Below are positions 36,350-48,680 of a DNA stretch of 64,000 nucleotides, one piece after another (the first letter of the stretch is position 1; every line of letters starts with the position of its first letter). The stretch is from the NCBI GenBank assembly GCA_028023455.1, contig JAQFVV010000281.1, positions 496,001-560,000 on the forward strand. Direction: 5' to 3'. The position numbers were made by a program, and so were the translations under genes. This stretch comes from Epiperipatus broadwayi (lineage: Eukaryota > Onychophora > Udeonychophora > Euonychophora > Peripatidae). The notes beneath the pieces are model-generated. The model was given only the letters and a program-made list of their open reading frames with translations, did no database searches and was not told the origin of the DNA.

Positions 36350-37991
36350 GCTGGCGCCCGTAGTTATACACAAACAAAAAAGTGCTTTGGATGTGATGTT
36401 CAACTCAACAGCTGAGAAGAAGCTATGTCCTGGAAATGTAACGTTAGTTATTTACTTTATAGCTATCGTTTGGGCATACATACTCTCCGAGTATGTTCTT
36501 CTCTGCCTAAGAGACCGGTGTTTCGAATGTACAAATTCGAACTCAGTTCAATATATATATATATATAAAATATACAAACCATTATACAGTTACAAATATC
36601 CAGTAACGCCCTCTGTTTAAAGATCTATATAATAATAGCAAACCTTAAAATTTATATATATATATATTGATTATCCTGCAGAAATTTATTTTATGTTCAA
36701 ATTCAGTTTGAAATCCATCTCCATATCATTTCATAAACCTGGATTAGAACTTTGCAAGTGAACTTTTTATTTTAAGTTACAGAACAAAAAACTTTTGTTT
36801 CTTTATTATTATTATTTTTATTGCTTGTCATTATTAATGTATGTTATAGATAGATAGGCATACTTATTATTATGTTTTATTTATAATTTGGGTTATCATG
36901 ATCTCCTAGATCGTCTCGGAGTGTGTATTCATGAGCAGTGGATATGTTGGTAAAAATTGATTTTATACAAATATGTCTTATTTTTCTTTTATGAAGGTAA
37001 AGAAAAGAAATATATATTTTTTATTATATCATTAGAGAGAGGTTTACATTTATTTTATGTACTTTATTATTTCAAAATGAGAATTTTGGCTTTAAAATCA
37101 ATAAACGTGTAACTGAAATAGTTTGCTCGATATGATAAAAAAAGTTCATTTGTAATAATTATAACTATTAAATTTTAAAAGTAACTTAAAGTTTATTCTG
37201 AATTAAAAGTTATATCTCAATGTATTATTTGATTGCTATATTATGTGGATAGTATATAACTTGGAGTTAATTTTTTTTATATATTCTTGTGCACGTGTGT
37301 GTCTATTTTGCACAATTATGACATTTGTTTAATAAAGTTCAGTTTGTGAATATTTTATGTATATATTTTGGATGTTGTCATATTCTATAGAATTGAATGG
37401 ATTAGTATGTTATCTGTGTGTGTTTATCTGCCAGCATGTAAATATAATGTTAGACTTGTAGAAGAGCTTTGTGAATGGAAAATAATCTGATTGCATTCTA
37501 TATTTGTTGGGATGAGAGATTTTTCTCAAATAGTATATTTTAATAATTTCCATGAGTAGAGCCTAGTTTATATTATACGTGTATTATGAAATGATAGTTT
37601 TGAAGTTAAGTGATGTTTTTCTTAGAGTCTTGGTGATGAGGAAAAGGTTTCCCACCAACAGTGTATTTAGAATTAGATGAATTATTGTAGAAGTATTAAG
37701 TAAAGAGTTTATATACTCCTCATGTGAATTTCCCTTGGAACATGTAGTCTGTATAATCATGAAAATATAGCTCTGTTATTTAAAATGTGGCCAGATAAAT
37801 AGCTAAGTCAAATTCTTAATGTAATATTAGTGTCTTATTTTATTGATGGTTTATGACATTGTCAGAAATGAAATAATTATTTAATATTTTCTTGATGAAT
37901 GGAGAGTTTGTAGAAAAGATTGTTTTCTATTATTGTTGCTTGACACACACACACACGTAATATGAATAATGTCGCAAATATAACGGTTTAA

Positions 37992-38263
37992 AGTTATTGA
38001 AATTAAAATGGGAAATAACTGTTTTGAAGCACATTATATTCATTTAAATAAAAATATAGAGTTATTGAAGTTAAAATGAGAAATAATTGTTTTGAAGCAC
38101 ATTATATTCAGTTAAATAAAAATATAGAGTTATTGAAGTTAAAATGAGAAATAACTGTTTTGAAGCACATTATATTCAGTTAAATAAAAATATAGAGTTA
38201 TTTAAGTTAAAATGAGAAATAAATGTTTTGAAGCACATTATATTCATTTAAATAAAAATTCTA
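37992..38263. repeat. 68-bp tandem array, four copies
   Basis: AGTTATTGAAGTTAAAATGA starts at 37992, 38060, 38128 and 38196, exactly 68 bases apart. Each unit also holds TTTTGAAGCACATTATATTC. The copies are nearly identical, so the amplification is young. Confidence 0.9.
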
Positions 38264-39501
38264 AATCATCAAATCATCAGAATAAATATGATTTTATTTG
38301 CTGTGCATGAAGAGTATATGTAATTAGAAATAATTATTTAATTAGTTAGAGAAAGTTGCTTTATTGATGGCCAAATATAGTTAATTTGATTTATTTTATT
38401 AGTCAATAGTAATATCCTCTCAAAATATTTAGTGTGCCAATAATATAATATATTATTTAGTCAGTGTTATGTTAAATTATGTTTAAGTGAAACACTTAAG
38501 CAAAGAAAGTATGCAAAGTTAGAAGATTCAAGTTTTGTTGTTATTTTCTGATTTCAAAAGGGTATAAATAATGTTATATAATGGGGATCCTCCCAAACTG
38601 ATTTTCAAGGTTTGTTTAAGAATTTTAAATCATTAACACAAGCAGTCTTATTATAAATAATTACTTAAATTAAATTTAGTGTAATAAATGATTTGTTTAT
38701 TTATTAAACACGGTGTCTAAAATTATTCTTGTATACATTCGTGTTTCAATTTCCACATCTTCATATTTCATAGATCTATTGTAAAATAGATATATTATTT
38801 TTTTAGTTATAATATTAAATATGCTGGTGTCTGATAGTATTGTTTTCATGATCCAGACATTATAATGAACATTTGCCAGTTGATAAACGTATAAGAAAAG
38901 TGCCAAGTTAGTATATTTGTTAGATGATGTGAGATTAAAATACCTATTTCTGTCATTATCTAATTGTTAAACACAGTAAAGCATTTAGTCAATTTATTTT
39001 ATTACATTTTATTATATGGGCCAATGTATTTTCTTTAATTAAACTGTGTTTCAAATTCCCTGAGATTGTAGTGTATATTCCTTGATTGGCATTGTGGTAG
39101 CTGTTTAGATGATGATATGCCAAGTCATAGAATTGTTTAGTAATATAATTATAGCAAGCTGATATATGTTATACTTGGATGAAGAAAGAAATTAAGTTGA
39201 AAGAATATTTTAATAGATTGTACAAATAAACATTGTGATTCTTTATCACACAATTAATTAATAAAAAGGATTTACATTATATTTAATGTTTTGTAATATT
39301 TCTTTTTTCATTGACTTATAATCATATATCTTATGAACTTCCTATAGTCTCCCACTGAGCTGAGCTAAACCTAGACTAAGATAAAGAGTCTCAGTGATAA
39401 TTTTGAATCAGATATATTGTTATATTGTTCTATTCATTAATAGAACTAGCGCCTTGGGCATTTACTCATATAATGTATATGAGCGGTGTTGGGAGTGTAG
39501 G

Positions 39502-39509
<8 letters not shown>

Positions 39510-39533
<24 letters not shown>
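39510..39533. repeat. (TA)n microsatellite
   Basis: About 12 TA units, shortly upstream of the Merlin element. Confidence 0.9.
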
Positions 39534-39534
<1 letters not shown>

Positions 39535-39600
39535 CATGTAGAAAACAAATTTATTTACTTTCTCACAATAGATAAAAAAAGAATTAATTTCTCAAACATA

Positions 39601-39608
39601 ATAATTTG
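39601..39608 (+). other. 8-bp target-site duplication, left copy
   Basis: ATAATTTG directly before the inverted terminus GGTTGTTGTTGTCC. It is identical to the right copy at 50125-50132. An 8-bp duplication is characteristic of Merlin elements. Confidence 0.85.
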
Positions 39609-40140
39609 GGTTGTTGTTGTCCCTGTGTAATGCAGCTGCCAGAGGCACTGTTTTCTGTGGCAACCACAGAAATATTCAGATTATGAAGCCAAAAACAGAC
39701 AATGCAAGTTCCAGCCGCTAAATGGCGCTGTTCACCATGCATATGCACAGTAACCTTATGAAAAGTAGCTGCCAGCACTACTGCCCGCTTGATGGCGCTG
39801 TTATCCATAGATAAACTGATCCAGCTTACATCATCTGCTAAACAGCAACTATCCACCAATCTAGCCCACTAGGTGGCACTGTTTCTTCATGCTATGCGTG
39901 GAAAAATGGCACTGTTTAGAAGCGATATTAACACTTGCTTCATAGGGTTGTTTTATATGCACATTCTTAAAAAACACATAGCATATAATGTGAAGGTGTG
40001 ATTAATATATAAAACACAATTATTTAAATATTTAATACAGTTACCTTGAATTACACTCTTTGATAAATCTATGTATTTTTAAAATATTTTGTTTTAAAAA
40101 TCAATTTTTTTATTTCTGTAAAAATGTTTTTTATTTTTTT

Positions 40141-40282
40141 AAAAAAGTAATTTTGTTAAGCGTTCTTAGCCGAGAGGTCATCGCACCCGCCTTGGAAGCA
40201 AGTAGTTGGTTGCAGACGGGTGTGGGTTCGCGTCCCGGCCGATGCTATGACATATGAAAAAAAAAAAAAAAAAAGTAATTTT
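40141..40282 (+). mobile_element. tRNA-derived SINE-like retroposon in the left Merlin arm
   Basis: An approximately 100-bp body has pol III-type signals: an A-box-like TAGCCGAGAGG (40167-40177) and a B box GGTTCGCGTCC (40225-40235). It ends in a long A tract. A 14-bp duplication AAAAAAGTAATTTT flanks it (40141-40154 and 40269-40282). The right Merlin arm has the uninterrupted site near 49575, giving a natural empty allele. The body does not fold into a clean cloverleaf (extended CACCCG/CGGGTG pairing), so I call it a SINE or retroposed tRNA pseudogene. Isotype is undetermined. Confidence 0.8.
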
Positions 40283-40814
40283 TGCGACTTCTTTTTTACT
40301 ACATTCTTTCAAAACTGCTAAAAATCGTTCTGGCAGTATTTATTTCTGAACTTCGTTATTTTGAAAAGTAATTGTTTGTAAAACTTTTTTTTATACTTTA
40401 AAATAATATTTCAAGCAACTTTTAAAGTAATACAAATAACTTTTCTGTTTATAGATCTTTTATTTCACAAACATGTTATTTTAAAAAGACAAATTTGCAT
40501 TTTGTTACGTGCAAACAATAATTCGAAGATCTCTTACACAATAAATATTTTTTAATTACTGGAGAGAAAACAAAAAACTCTCCTTTAAATATATTAAAAG
40601 ATCTATTCAGTTCAAAAATAAATTTATTAAAATTAATATGTGTGCAAGCAAGAAAACATCAAACAGATTGTAGTGTGTGGTGATGTATTCAGTGTAAAAA
40701 TCAATGTGTTATTTTAAAATGATTGTAAAAGTAATGTTACTTATTTATAAGAGCATAACAATGAATTAATTTGTTCCATAAATTACAAGTTTTGTTAATT
40801 TTGATTAAAGTAAA

Positions 40815-41831
40815 ACAAGATCATCATCATCATCAACTATTATCAATCCACTGCAGGATGAACATCCCTCCAAGTTTAATCCATCCCAGATCTTTAGCTT
40901 CTCTTCTCCACATCACCCCTGCACACTTTCTTATTTCATCTATTCATCTCACATGTGGTCTCTTCCTGGGTCTTCTACAATCTCTTGGAATCCTGTTTAA
41001 GATTTCTATTGTCCATCTATTATCATCTCTTCTAGCAATATGTCCAGCCCAACTCCACTTTAATGTTTTCAATGAAATCAGTTACACCTTATTGTTTTTT
41101 TACCAATATATTGCATTTTAAATCTCTTCTTGTTACTCCCAATATACATCTCTCCATACTTTTTTGAGTGGTCTGAAGTCTGTATTGCTTTTCTATTAAG
41201 TGTGCAAGTCTCAAATCCATAAGTAAGAACAGGTAAAACACATTTATTAAAAATCTTTCTTTACAAACACATAAGCATATTTCCTTTTAGTATCAAGTTA
41301 TTTCTACTAAAAGCATTCCAACCAAGTTTAATTTTATGATTAATTTCACCCATTATGTTTCCATCTGTATTAATAATCTGACCAAGGCGTTTGTAACTGT
41401 TAACTTCTTCTAACTCATCATAAACAATCTTTTTTTAATATTTTGAGAAAAATCCATTAAACATTACTTTTGTCATTTTAAAATTTATATTTAGTCCTAC
41501 TTTCATTTGATAACTACTGCAACATTTTCTGTAGATCTAAAGCATTATTAGCAAAAACAACTACATCATCTGAAAATTCTAAATGACTGAAATAATCATT
41601 TACTTTCACTCCTTTAGCTTCCCATTTTAATCCACAAAATACTTCTTGCAGCACTGTTGTAAAAAGTTTTGGAGATATGGAGTCACACTGTCTTATACTT
41701 TTCTCAATGTTGACTTTTCCAGTATCATTATCTAATCTAATTGTTGCTGTTGCATTTTTATAAATATTCTTTAAAATATGACTTGAAAATGATCTGCAGT
41801 TGTAAGTACCTAAAGAAAAAATCATCATCAA
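40815..41831 (-). pseudogene. RTE-type LINE in the left Merlin arm, internally deleted
   Basis: On the minus strand the copy starts with an EEP-like opening (GTYNCRSFSS), then jumps directly to the RT (HILKNIYKNATATIRLDNDTGKVNIEKS). Thus most of the nuclease and the RT fingers and motif A are deleted. Motif B has become RQCDSISP, and the FADD box is FSDD. The 3' region reads down to a TGATGA-type tail at 40815-40835. RTE identity comes from close similarity to the open copy at 62292-63809. Its partner in mirror orientation is at 45940-48680. Confidence 0.85.
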
Positions 41832-42290
41832 ATGGCAGCCTGGGGTTGCAATCAGGGGATTCTTAGCACCCTCAGCCTTCAGCCACTAACTGCTGCCTTG
41901 TTTGGTGATTTTACAATCTCCTGGGAATATGGACCAAGATTTATTTTTGTCTGTCATAATTGTATATATATATTGGAAAAATATTTATCATTTACACAAG
42001 CATTCATTCTGCCTTATCAGGCAACTGAGAAGAAAGTCAATGGTGTTTCTTGATCTTAAACTCAAAGGTAAAAATCCAATAACCTCATCACACTGGCTAA
42101 TGTGTGTTGGTGAGCAACACATCCATGTTTATATACTCTATGAATAATCACTTAATAATAACAGCTGCAGTGACAAGAACATATGGAGAGGACTTTAAGA
42201 ATTTGCCCTGCTTAATTAGTTCCTTTAAGGCCTCCAAGAGGAATCAAAGGATTCCTTTCAATTAATAGCAAACTCATTTTTGCAGCCAAA
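41832..42290 (-). other. RTE 5' region / inner end of the left Merlin arm
   Basis: Inverted match to about 45545-45945 of the right arm (GGCAGCCTGGGGTTGCAATC versus the inverse at about 45920; GAGGAATCAAAGG at 42238 versus CCTTTGATTCCTC at about 45597). It is most simply the RTE 5' UTR. Similarity fades after about 42290, marking the arm's inner limit. Confidence 0.6.
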
Positions 42291-43433
42291 ACAAGATAAA
42301 AGGAATTATTCTTTACTGCACTTTTAGGGCCTAAAGTAAATAATCTATGTACATATAAAAAATTGATAGAATTTTTTAGTCTGATAAATACAAAATACAT
42401 TAGCTCCAAGAAACTATAAAGGTAAATGCTACTTTATAGTTAATTCTGATTAATAATTTAAAACTAAGTTAAATGTTATTTCTATCAGATCCTTACAATT
42501 TTTGTAAAGTTGAACTGAATCTCAGAAAAGCAAAATTATCAATCTCAAGTTAAGACCAAAAATAGAATGTCATTTTTATTATATGTCTAGTAAAAAAAGT
42601 ATTATAAAGTTTCTCAATAATATCTGGAAATTTTCTCTATGCATAGCTTGCAATAATAATTGAATATTAAATGTGCAATGAAGCCACTGATAATATGGAA
42701 GAAATCGGTTGGATATCTCGCTTCAAGAAAACTTAGATGATATAAGATTTTTTAAAGAGAATTCCCAAAATTAATTTATAAACATATTAAAAAAATCTGT
42801 AATTCATCATGAATAAATATATCACATAAACAGTTGTTGCAAGTATCAAAATCTACTTAAGTAAATGAAGATGGCAATAAATTTGTAACCTCCTGTGTGC
42901 AGACAATTTCTTGCATTAAATCAAATCTTAATGATTAATCAAAGTAAATAATAGTGTATTAGTTGATATTGTGGAATTGGTAAATATTTAAGTGTCTCTA
43001 TTGGGTGATATATATTAAAATTTGTCTATTTACAAATTCATTTATAGATTCTTTAAACCACCTAACTATTCACAAGCATTACAGTAAAAAATCTGTAGAG
43101 ATTCTAACTGGTAAATAAATCCAAGTGTATTTATTATCTCCTTTATGTTTGCCACTGTTTTCTGTTTGATCACAACCCCATAAGGTAATTATTGTGCTAC
43201 TGAAAAATGCTATAATACATCATAATGTCAATTCTAGAGATATCATTCAGGTATAATTTTAAGTCACTATGAATTCTTTATGAACTTTCATTTTAGTATT
43301 GGTTATTAGAATTTGTTATAATCCTACAAATAATCTAAGTAGCACTGTCGATGAGACACATTCCACTCTTTGCAATTGTAAAAAAGGACAACAAAATTTG
43401 AACGACTGCTATAATTTTTCAAAAATCTTTTTA
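42291..43433. other. Merlin interior, left of the transposase: no gene seen
   Basis: AT-rich sequence without coding frames or repeats that I recognise. Confidence 0.6.
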
Positions 43434-43520
43434 AAATAACACGTTTGTGAAATAGTAATTTCCACTAACTTTTATACTAATACAAATTATATTATGGTTT
43501 ATAGATCTTTCAATATTTTA
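43434..43520. repeat. Extra, rearranged copy of an arm segment upstream of the transposase
   Basis: AAAATAACACGTTTGTGAAAT matches the right-arm orientation (as at about 49030 and 49370). The following AACTTTTATACTAATACAAATT and GTTTATAGATCTTT match the left-arm orientation (about 40418-40470). Two neighbouring arm blocks thus occur here with one flipped relative to the other. Confidence 0.6.
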
Positions 43521-43526
43521 TAAAAA

Positions 43527-44380
43527 ATGGCAAAGCTTCTTAAAGTCTGGGAATTGCCAGCCACAGAAAAGGATGCTATTGCATTTTTACAGACTGAAAA
43601 CATTTTGCCACAGAACAGAAAATGTTCTTGCGGCAAAGACATGACTCTGCATTGTTACTGCAGACGATGTTTTTATTGCAATGCCTGTGCCTACAAGAAA
43701 AGTCATTTAATTCACGAAAGCACATGGTTTGAAAGCTCCAGGCTCCTCTTTTTGACAGATGTACATCTCCTATACTACTGGAGTAGAAATGGCTTTTCAG
43801 ACCAATGTGCTCATGAAGATCTACAACTTTTAGCAAGGCCTTAGATAGCTGGAACAATGGGATAAGAGAACCATGCAGTGAAAACCAGTTGTCCCACATA
43901 GGATGTCTAATCGGTGGTCCCAATAAAATTGTGGAGGTAGACAAAACCCTGTTTAGCAAAAATAAAAACCATCAGGGTTGTATGCTTCCCCCACAATGGA
44001 TATATGGAGGTGTGTGCTGTGACACAGGGAAATGCATTGACATGTGTGTTCCATGTAGATCTGCAAGCACACTACTTCAACCCATATGTGACAACATACA
44101 GCCAGGATCCAGTATATACTCAGAATGCTGGAAAAGATACAGGATGTTTGACCTTGAGGATGCAGATTTTAGCCACATGATAGTCAACTACTGCTACAAC
44201 TTTGTTGACCTAACAACTGGCACTCACACACAGAACATTGAGCATCTATGGGGGCTGTTAAAGTGGTGTAACAAAAAACAGTGTGGCACAGCCCACCAAA
44301 ACCTCAACAACTATCTAATGGAATTTATGTGGTGATGCCTACACAAAGGAGATTTGTTCCTGTGCCCTTCTAGTTGAAAT
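43527..44380 (+). pseudogene. Merlin transposase (IS1016/IS1595-like DDE), broken
   Basis: The first frame (43527-43844) has a Cys-rich zinc-ribbon N-terminus with Cys at residues 33, 35, 43, 45, 48, 51 and 54. Between 43817 and 43845 the frame shifts. The second frame continues SKALDSWNNGIREPC, IGGPNKIVEVD, QWIYGGVCCDTGK, IQPGSSIYSECW, and FVDLTTGTHTQNIEHLW. In this family the catalytic triad lies in VEVD(E), IYSD and NIE. Here the first Asp (43940) and the Glu (44240) remain, but the second Asp is Glu (codon GAA at 44123). A CGA-to-TGA change at 44334-44336 stops the protein after EFMW, where the family continues with Arg. It would excise and integrate the element if intact; it cannot be functional as read. 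Confidence 0.85.
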
Positions 44381-45544
44381 GCGTCTGCAACCATTGGATG
44401 GAGATTCAGCTTCTGCACAGGTACTTTTTTGTAGATGTGTTTTATAGTAATGAAATGGTTTGTATTAATGTCTATATTGATTTAATTTTTGTTTTCTTTT
44501 TTATTTTTTAGAACTCAACAAGACCCAACTAACATTGCAGGTGTTCTTTTTCTTTTTTTAAATGTTATTTTTTCTTTAAAATGGTTTTTTTCTCAATAAA
44601 GTTGTTATTTTTCCATTAAAATTGTCTTCACTTTCATTAAAATAGTTATTTTACAATTGCATATCTTACAACTTGCTTGAAAAGTGTGTGCGTGTGGGTA
44701 AATGTTATAATTTTTCAAATGTCAAATAAGTCTGTTATGTTTTCCGTATAATTTTTTTTTTAACAGTTGAGCTATGTGTGTATATCTCATAGTGTATGTG
44801 TGTATTGGTCATATGTAATTTTGGGGATTCCAGTGGGAAGCAAAAGGAATGAAAATAAATGGTTAACATACAATATCAAGTCTGTATTCTTGTTAAAGAC
44901 AAAATTATTTCCTAAATTCTAACTTTCTACAATGTTTCTGATATCTCCACTATATCTTCACTAAATCATCTAGCCCTATTACACAATTAACCTATTGTGA
45001 CAATAAAACCTAGATCTTAACTTTTTACTTATGGTTTCAGCCTTGCTTGTGGAAACCATAATGAATATTAAAGATATTAATCGACAATTAAAAGTTCACA
45101 AACTAATTTCTTTTTGTTATAATCCGTTTGATTTTCAATAATGTACAATTCTGAAACATGCTCATATTTTGGCTTATTCAGAATAATAGATGAATGACAG
45201 ACGAGCAATGGGCATCATTATCTTGTTTAATTTGAAAAATGTCTCTGGTCTGATTTATCTTTAAGAATTATTGGCTTTGTTATAATTATACATGTATTCA
45301 AATATTAAAACTACTTTCCTGACATTTTCATAATACATCATCAAAACCAAAGATGTCACTATATTTATTTTTTAATTTCACAATATAGTCAAACTCTAAA
45401 TGATTACATGCATTTTCCATGCAGCATATATGCAAACTATTATTTTTATTTCGCTTTTCAGTACTAACCATTTCTTACATGATTGTATTGTTGACAACTT
45501 CTCAGCCTCATTACTTGATTGCCTATTTCTTTTTTAATCACTTG
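44381..45544. other. Merlin interior, right of the transposase: no gene seen
   Basis: AT-rich; T-rich stretches near 44500-44600 may be the transposase 3' UTR. Nothing else is recognisable. Confidence 0.55.
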
Positions 45545-48500
45545 CAGCAGTCTACATAAGTAAAGGCTGCTGAAAGAAGTTTGCTCAAAGCAGACCCTTT
45601 GATTCCTCTTAGAGGCCGTAAAAGAACCGAGCAGGGCAAATTCCTAATGTCCACTCCATACGTTCTTGTCATTGCAGCTGTTATTACTATCTGATTATTC
45701 ATATAGTATACAAGCATAGATGGGCTGCTCACCAACATGCATTAGCCAGCATGGTGAGTTTATTGGCTTTTTACCTCCCAGTTTAAGAATATTTTTCCAA
45801 TATTTACTATCATGACAAAATTAAATCATGGCCCATATTCCCAGGATATTTTAAAATCACCAATCAAGGCAGCAGTTGGTGGCTGAAGGCTGAGGGTGCT
45901 AAGAATCCCCTGATTGCGACCCCAGGCTGCCATTTGATGATGACTTTTTATTTATGTACTTACAACTGCTGATCATTTTCCAGTGAATGAAGATTGTAAG
46001 AATTCGAAAAATAACTGTCTTATATTAAATGAGACATTATTGGAGTTTGTGAAGTTAGAAGGTGATGAGACAATTGATTTAAAAAGTGGACATGTATTCT
46101 ATTATAAAGGTACAATTATTGGAAATACAAGTGTAGTAAAATTCATTATAAATAAAAAATGGAAGAATAACATTGTGGAGATTGATTGTGTATCAGACAG
46201 AGTGTCAAGATTAGTTTTACAACTTAATAGCAGATACCAAATGCAGATAATTCAGGTTTATGCCCCCAAAAGTTCTCAAAGTGATGAGGTAGTAGAAGAT
46301 TTTTATATGGATGCACAAAAGGTTTTTGATCAGAGTAAACAACATTTTACAATTTTTATAGGAGACTTTAATGCTAGAATTGGTAAACAAAGGAAAGATG
46401 AAAGTGCTGTAGATAATTTTGATTATGGTAATAGAATTGTGGAGTTTGCAGGAAAAGAAAAACTTTAAATTATGAATTATTATTTTGAGAAAAATGTTAA
46501 AAGGAAATGTACATGGAAGCTTCCAAATGAAGGTACAGCAGAATTGGATTATATTTTGAGTAACAGAACATACATAATTCAAGATTGTAATGTCCTCAAT
46601 AAATTTAACAGAGAAATACATGTTAGTGCGAAACTAGAGAGACAAAAATTATGAAGAAAAACAATATTTACAGTTGATATTCCTAATATTCAGAAACATT
46701 CTAATGAATTTAAATTAGAACTTACAAATAGGTTTCAAATATTAGTAGATTTTGAACATGATTCAGATTTGAATGAAATTAATATAAAAACAACTGATAC
46801 ACTTTTAAAAACTGCAACAAAAATAGCTGGTTGAAAAAAGCAGCCCTTGACCAATAACATTTCTACTGAGACTAGCGAATTTATGAAGAAAAAAAGGAAT
46901 ATGAAATTACACAAAAATGATGTGTTAATATGTTGAATTTTAAAAAATGATGCAGAAAAGAGTTGAAAATGATATAAGAAAGTATAACTGTGAACTAGGA
47001 AGGAAAGCAGTAGAAGAGAATGAAAGTCTCAAGAGTGTAAAACAATATTTTGGTATTGGTAGGAAATTTATATTTGCAATAAGAAAAAAAAGCTGGAATT
47101 ATTACTAAAAAGAGAGATGACATCATGAAATGGATCGAAGACTTTTATCAACAATTATATAGTAATAAATAACGAATACCTCCTATATCTATTACATCTT
47201 CTGAATTGCCCAGAAATTTTAAATGAAGAAGTGAGACATACAATTAAATATATGAAGAAAGGAAAGGCTCCAGGTAATGGTAGAATTATAATTGATATAT
47301 TAAAATAAGCAGGTGAAAAAATAGAAATTTTTTTAACGTTATATACCAAATGTCTAAATGATAAAGATGTATCAGATGATTGAAAGAATGTAGTATTAAT
47401 CTTAATATTTAAAAAAGGTGATAAAAAGATATTAGAAATTACAGACCTATCAGTCTTTTATCAGTTTTATACAATTTTTTACTAAGATAATTACAACTCG
47501 TCTATGGAGAACACTGGACTTTCACCAACCAAGAGAACAATCTGAATTTAAAAGTGATTTTAGTACAGGATATCATATACAGGGATTGAGAGAAGTTATA
47601 GAAAGGACAAATGAATATGAGTTGCCATTATGTTTTCGATTTCTAGCTTATGAAAAGGCATTTGAATCTAAATTTTTCTTCAGTGAGTAAAGCATTGGAT
47701 CATCAAGGTATAAATCCAAGATATTGTCATATTTTAAAGAATATTTATAGAAATGCAACAGCAACAATTATATTAGATAATAATACTGGAAAAGTCAACA
47801 TTGAAAAAAGTATAAGACAGGGTGACTCCATATCTCCAAACTTTTTACAGCAGTGCTGTAAGAAGTATTTTGTGGATTAAAATGGGAAGCTAAAGGAGTG
47901 AAAGCAAATGATTATTTCAGTCATTTAGATTTTTCAGATGATGTAGTTGTTTTTGCTAATAATGCTTTAGATCTAAAGGAAATGTTGCAGTAGTTATCAG
48001 ATGAAAGTAGGACTAAAAATAAATGTTAAAATGACTAAAGTATTGTTTAATGGATTTTCTCAAAACATGAAAATAAAGATTGTTTATGATGAGTTAGAAG
48101 AAGTTAACAGTTACAAACGCCTTGGTCAGATTATTAATACAGATGAAAACATAATGGATGAAATTAATCATAGAATTAAACTTGGTTGTACTGCTTTTAG
48201 TTGAAATAACTTGATACTAAAAGGAAATATGCCTATGTGTTTTTAAAGAAAGATTTTTAATAAATGTGTTTTACCTGTTTTTACTTATGGATCTTAGACT
48301 TGGATACTTAATAGAAGAGCAATACAGACTTCAGACCGCTCAAAGAAGTATGGAGAGATGTATATTGGGAGTAACAAGAAGAGATCAAAAACGCAGTATA
48401 TCGATAAAAGAACAATAAGGTCTAACTGATTTCATTGAAAAGATTAAAGTGGAGTTGGCCTGGACATATTGCTAGAAGAGATGATAATAGATGGACAATT

Positions 48501-48680
48501 GAAATCTTAAACTGGATTCCAAGAGATTGTAGAAGACCCAGGAAGAGACCACATGTGAGATGGATAGATAAAATAAGAAAGTGTGCAGGGGTGATGTGGA
48601 GAAGAGAAGCTAAAGATCTGAGATGGATTAAACTTGGAGGGATGTTCATCCTGCAGTGGATTAATAATAGTTGATGATGA
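45545..48680 (+). pseudogene. RTE-type LINE in the right Merlin arm, near full length but decayed
   Basis: 5' region 45545-45945, then a decayed nuclease (45983-46468) with IIQVYAPKSSQSDE and a clear GDFNARIGKQ motif, then ELDYILSNRTYIIQD. The RT is fragmented from about 47215: NEEVRHTIKYMKKGKAPGN, SVSKALDHQGINPRYCHIL, RQGDSISP (47816-47840), and FSDDVVVFANN (about 47930). The C-terminus keeps WSWPGHIARRDDNRWT and RPRKRPHVRW. It ends in GATGATGATGAT at 48671-48685. Many stops and frameshifts. The protein would be the single-ORF nuclease-RT of RTE elements. The order and mirror-image partner in the left arm show it is part of the inverted arms. Confidence 0.88.

Larger units (their letters stand above)
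36361..39600. other. Gene-free AT-rich stretch
   Basis: No supported coding frame; the 77-residue frame at 36387 has no recognisable features. It contains a 68-bp tandem array (37992-38263), a short CA repeat near 37945 and TA repeats near 36545, 36650 and 39510. Confidence 0.7.

Noticed and set aside
36387-36620. 77-residue frame with a hydrophobic stretch
   Set aside because: Ends in TA-repeat-encoded residues, no recognisable domain and no homologue visible in the window; probably chance.
37992-38263. Possible CRISPR-like array
   Set aside because: Units are directly adjacent 68-bp tandem copies with no variable spacers, and the context is eukaryotic.
40060-40257. 65-residue frame over the SINE-like insertion
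   Set aside because: It spans a pol III-type retroposon and low-complexity T runs.
40141-40282. Functional tRNA gene
   Set aside because: A- and B-box-like signals exist, but no proper cloverleaf or acceptor stem, and the A tail and flanking duplication mark a retroposon.
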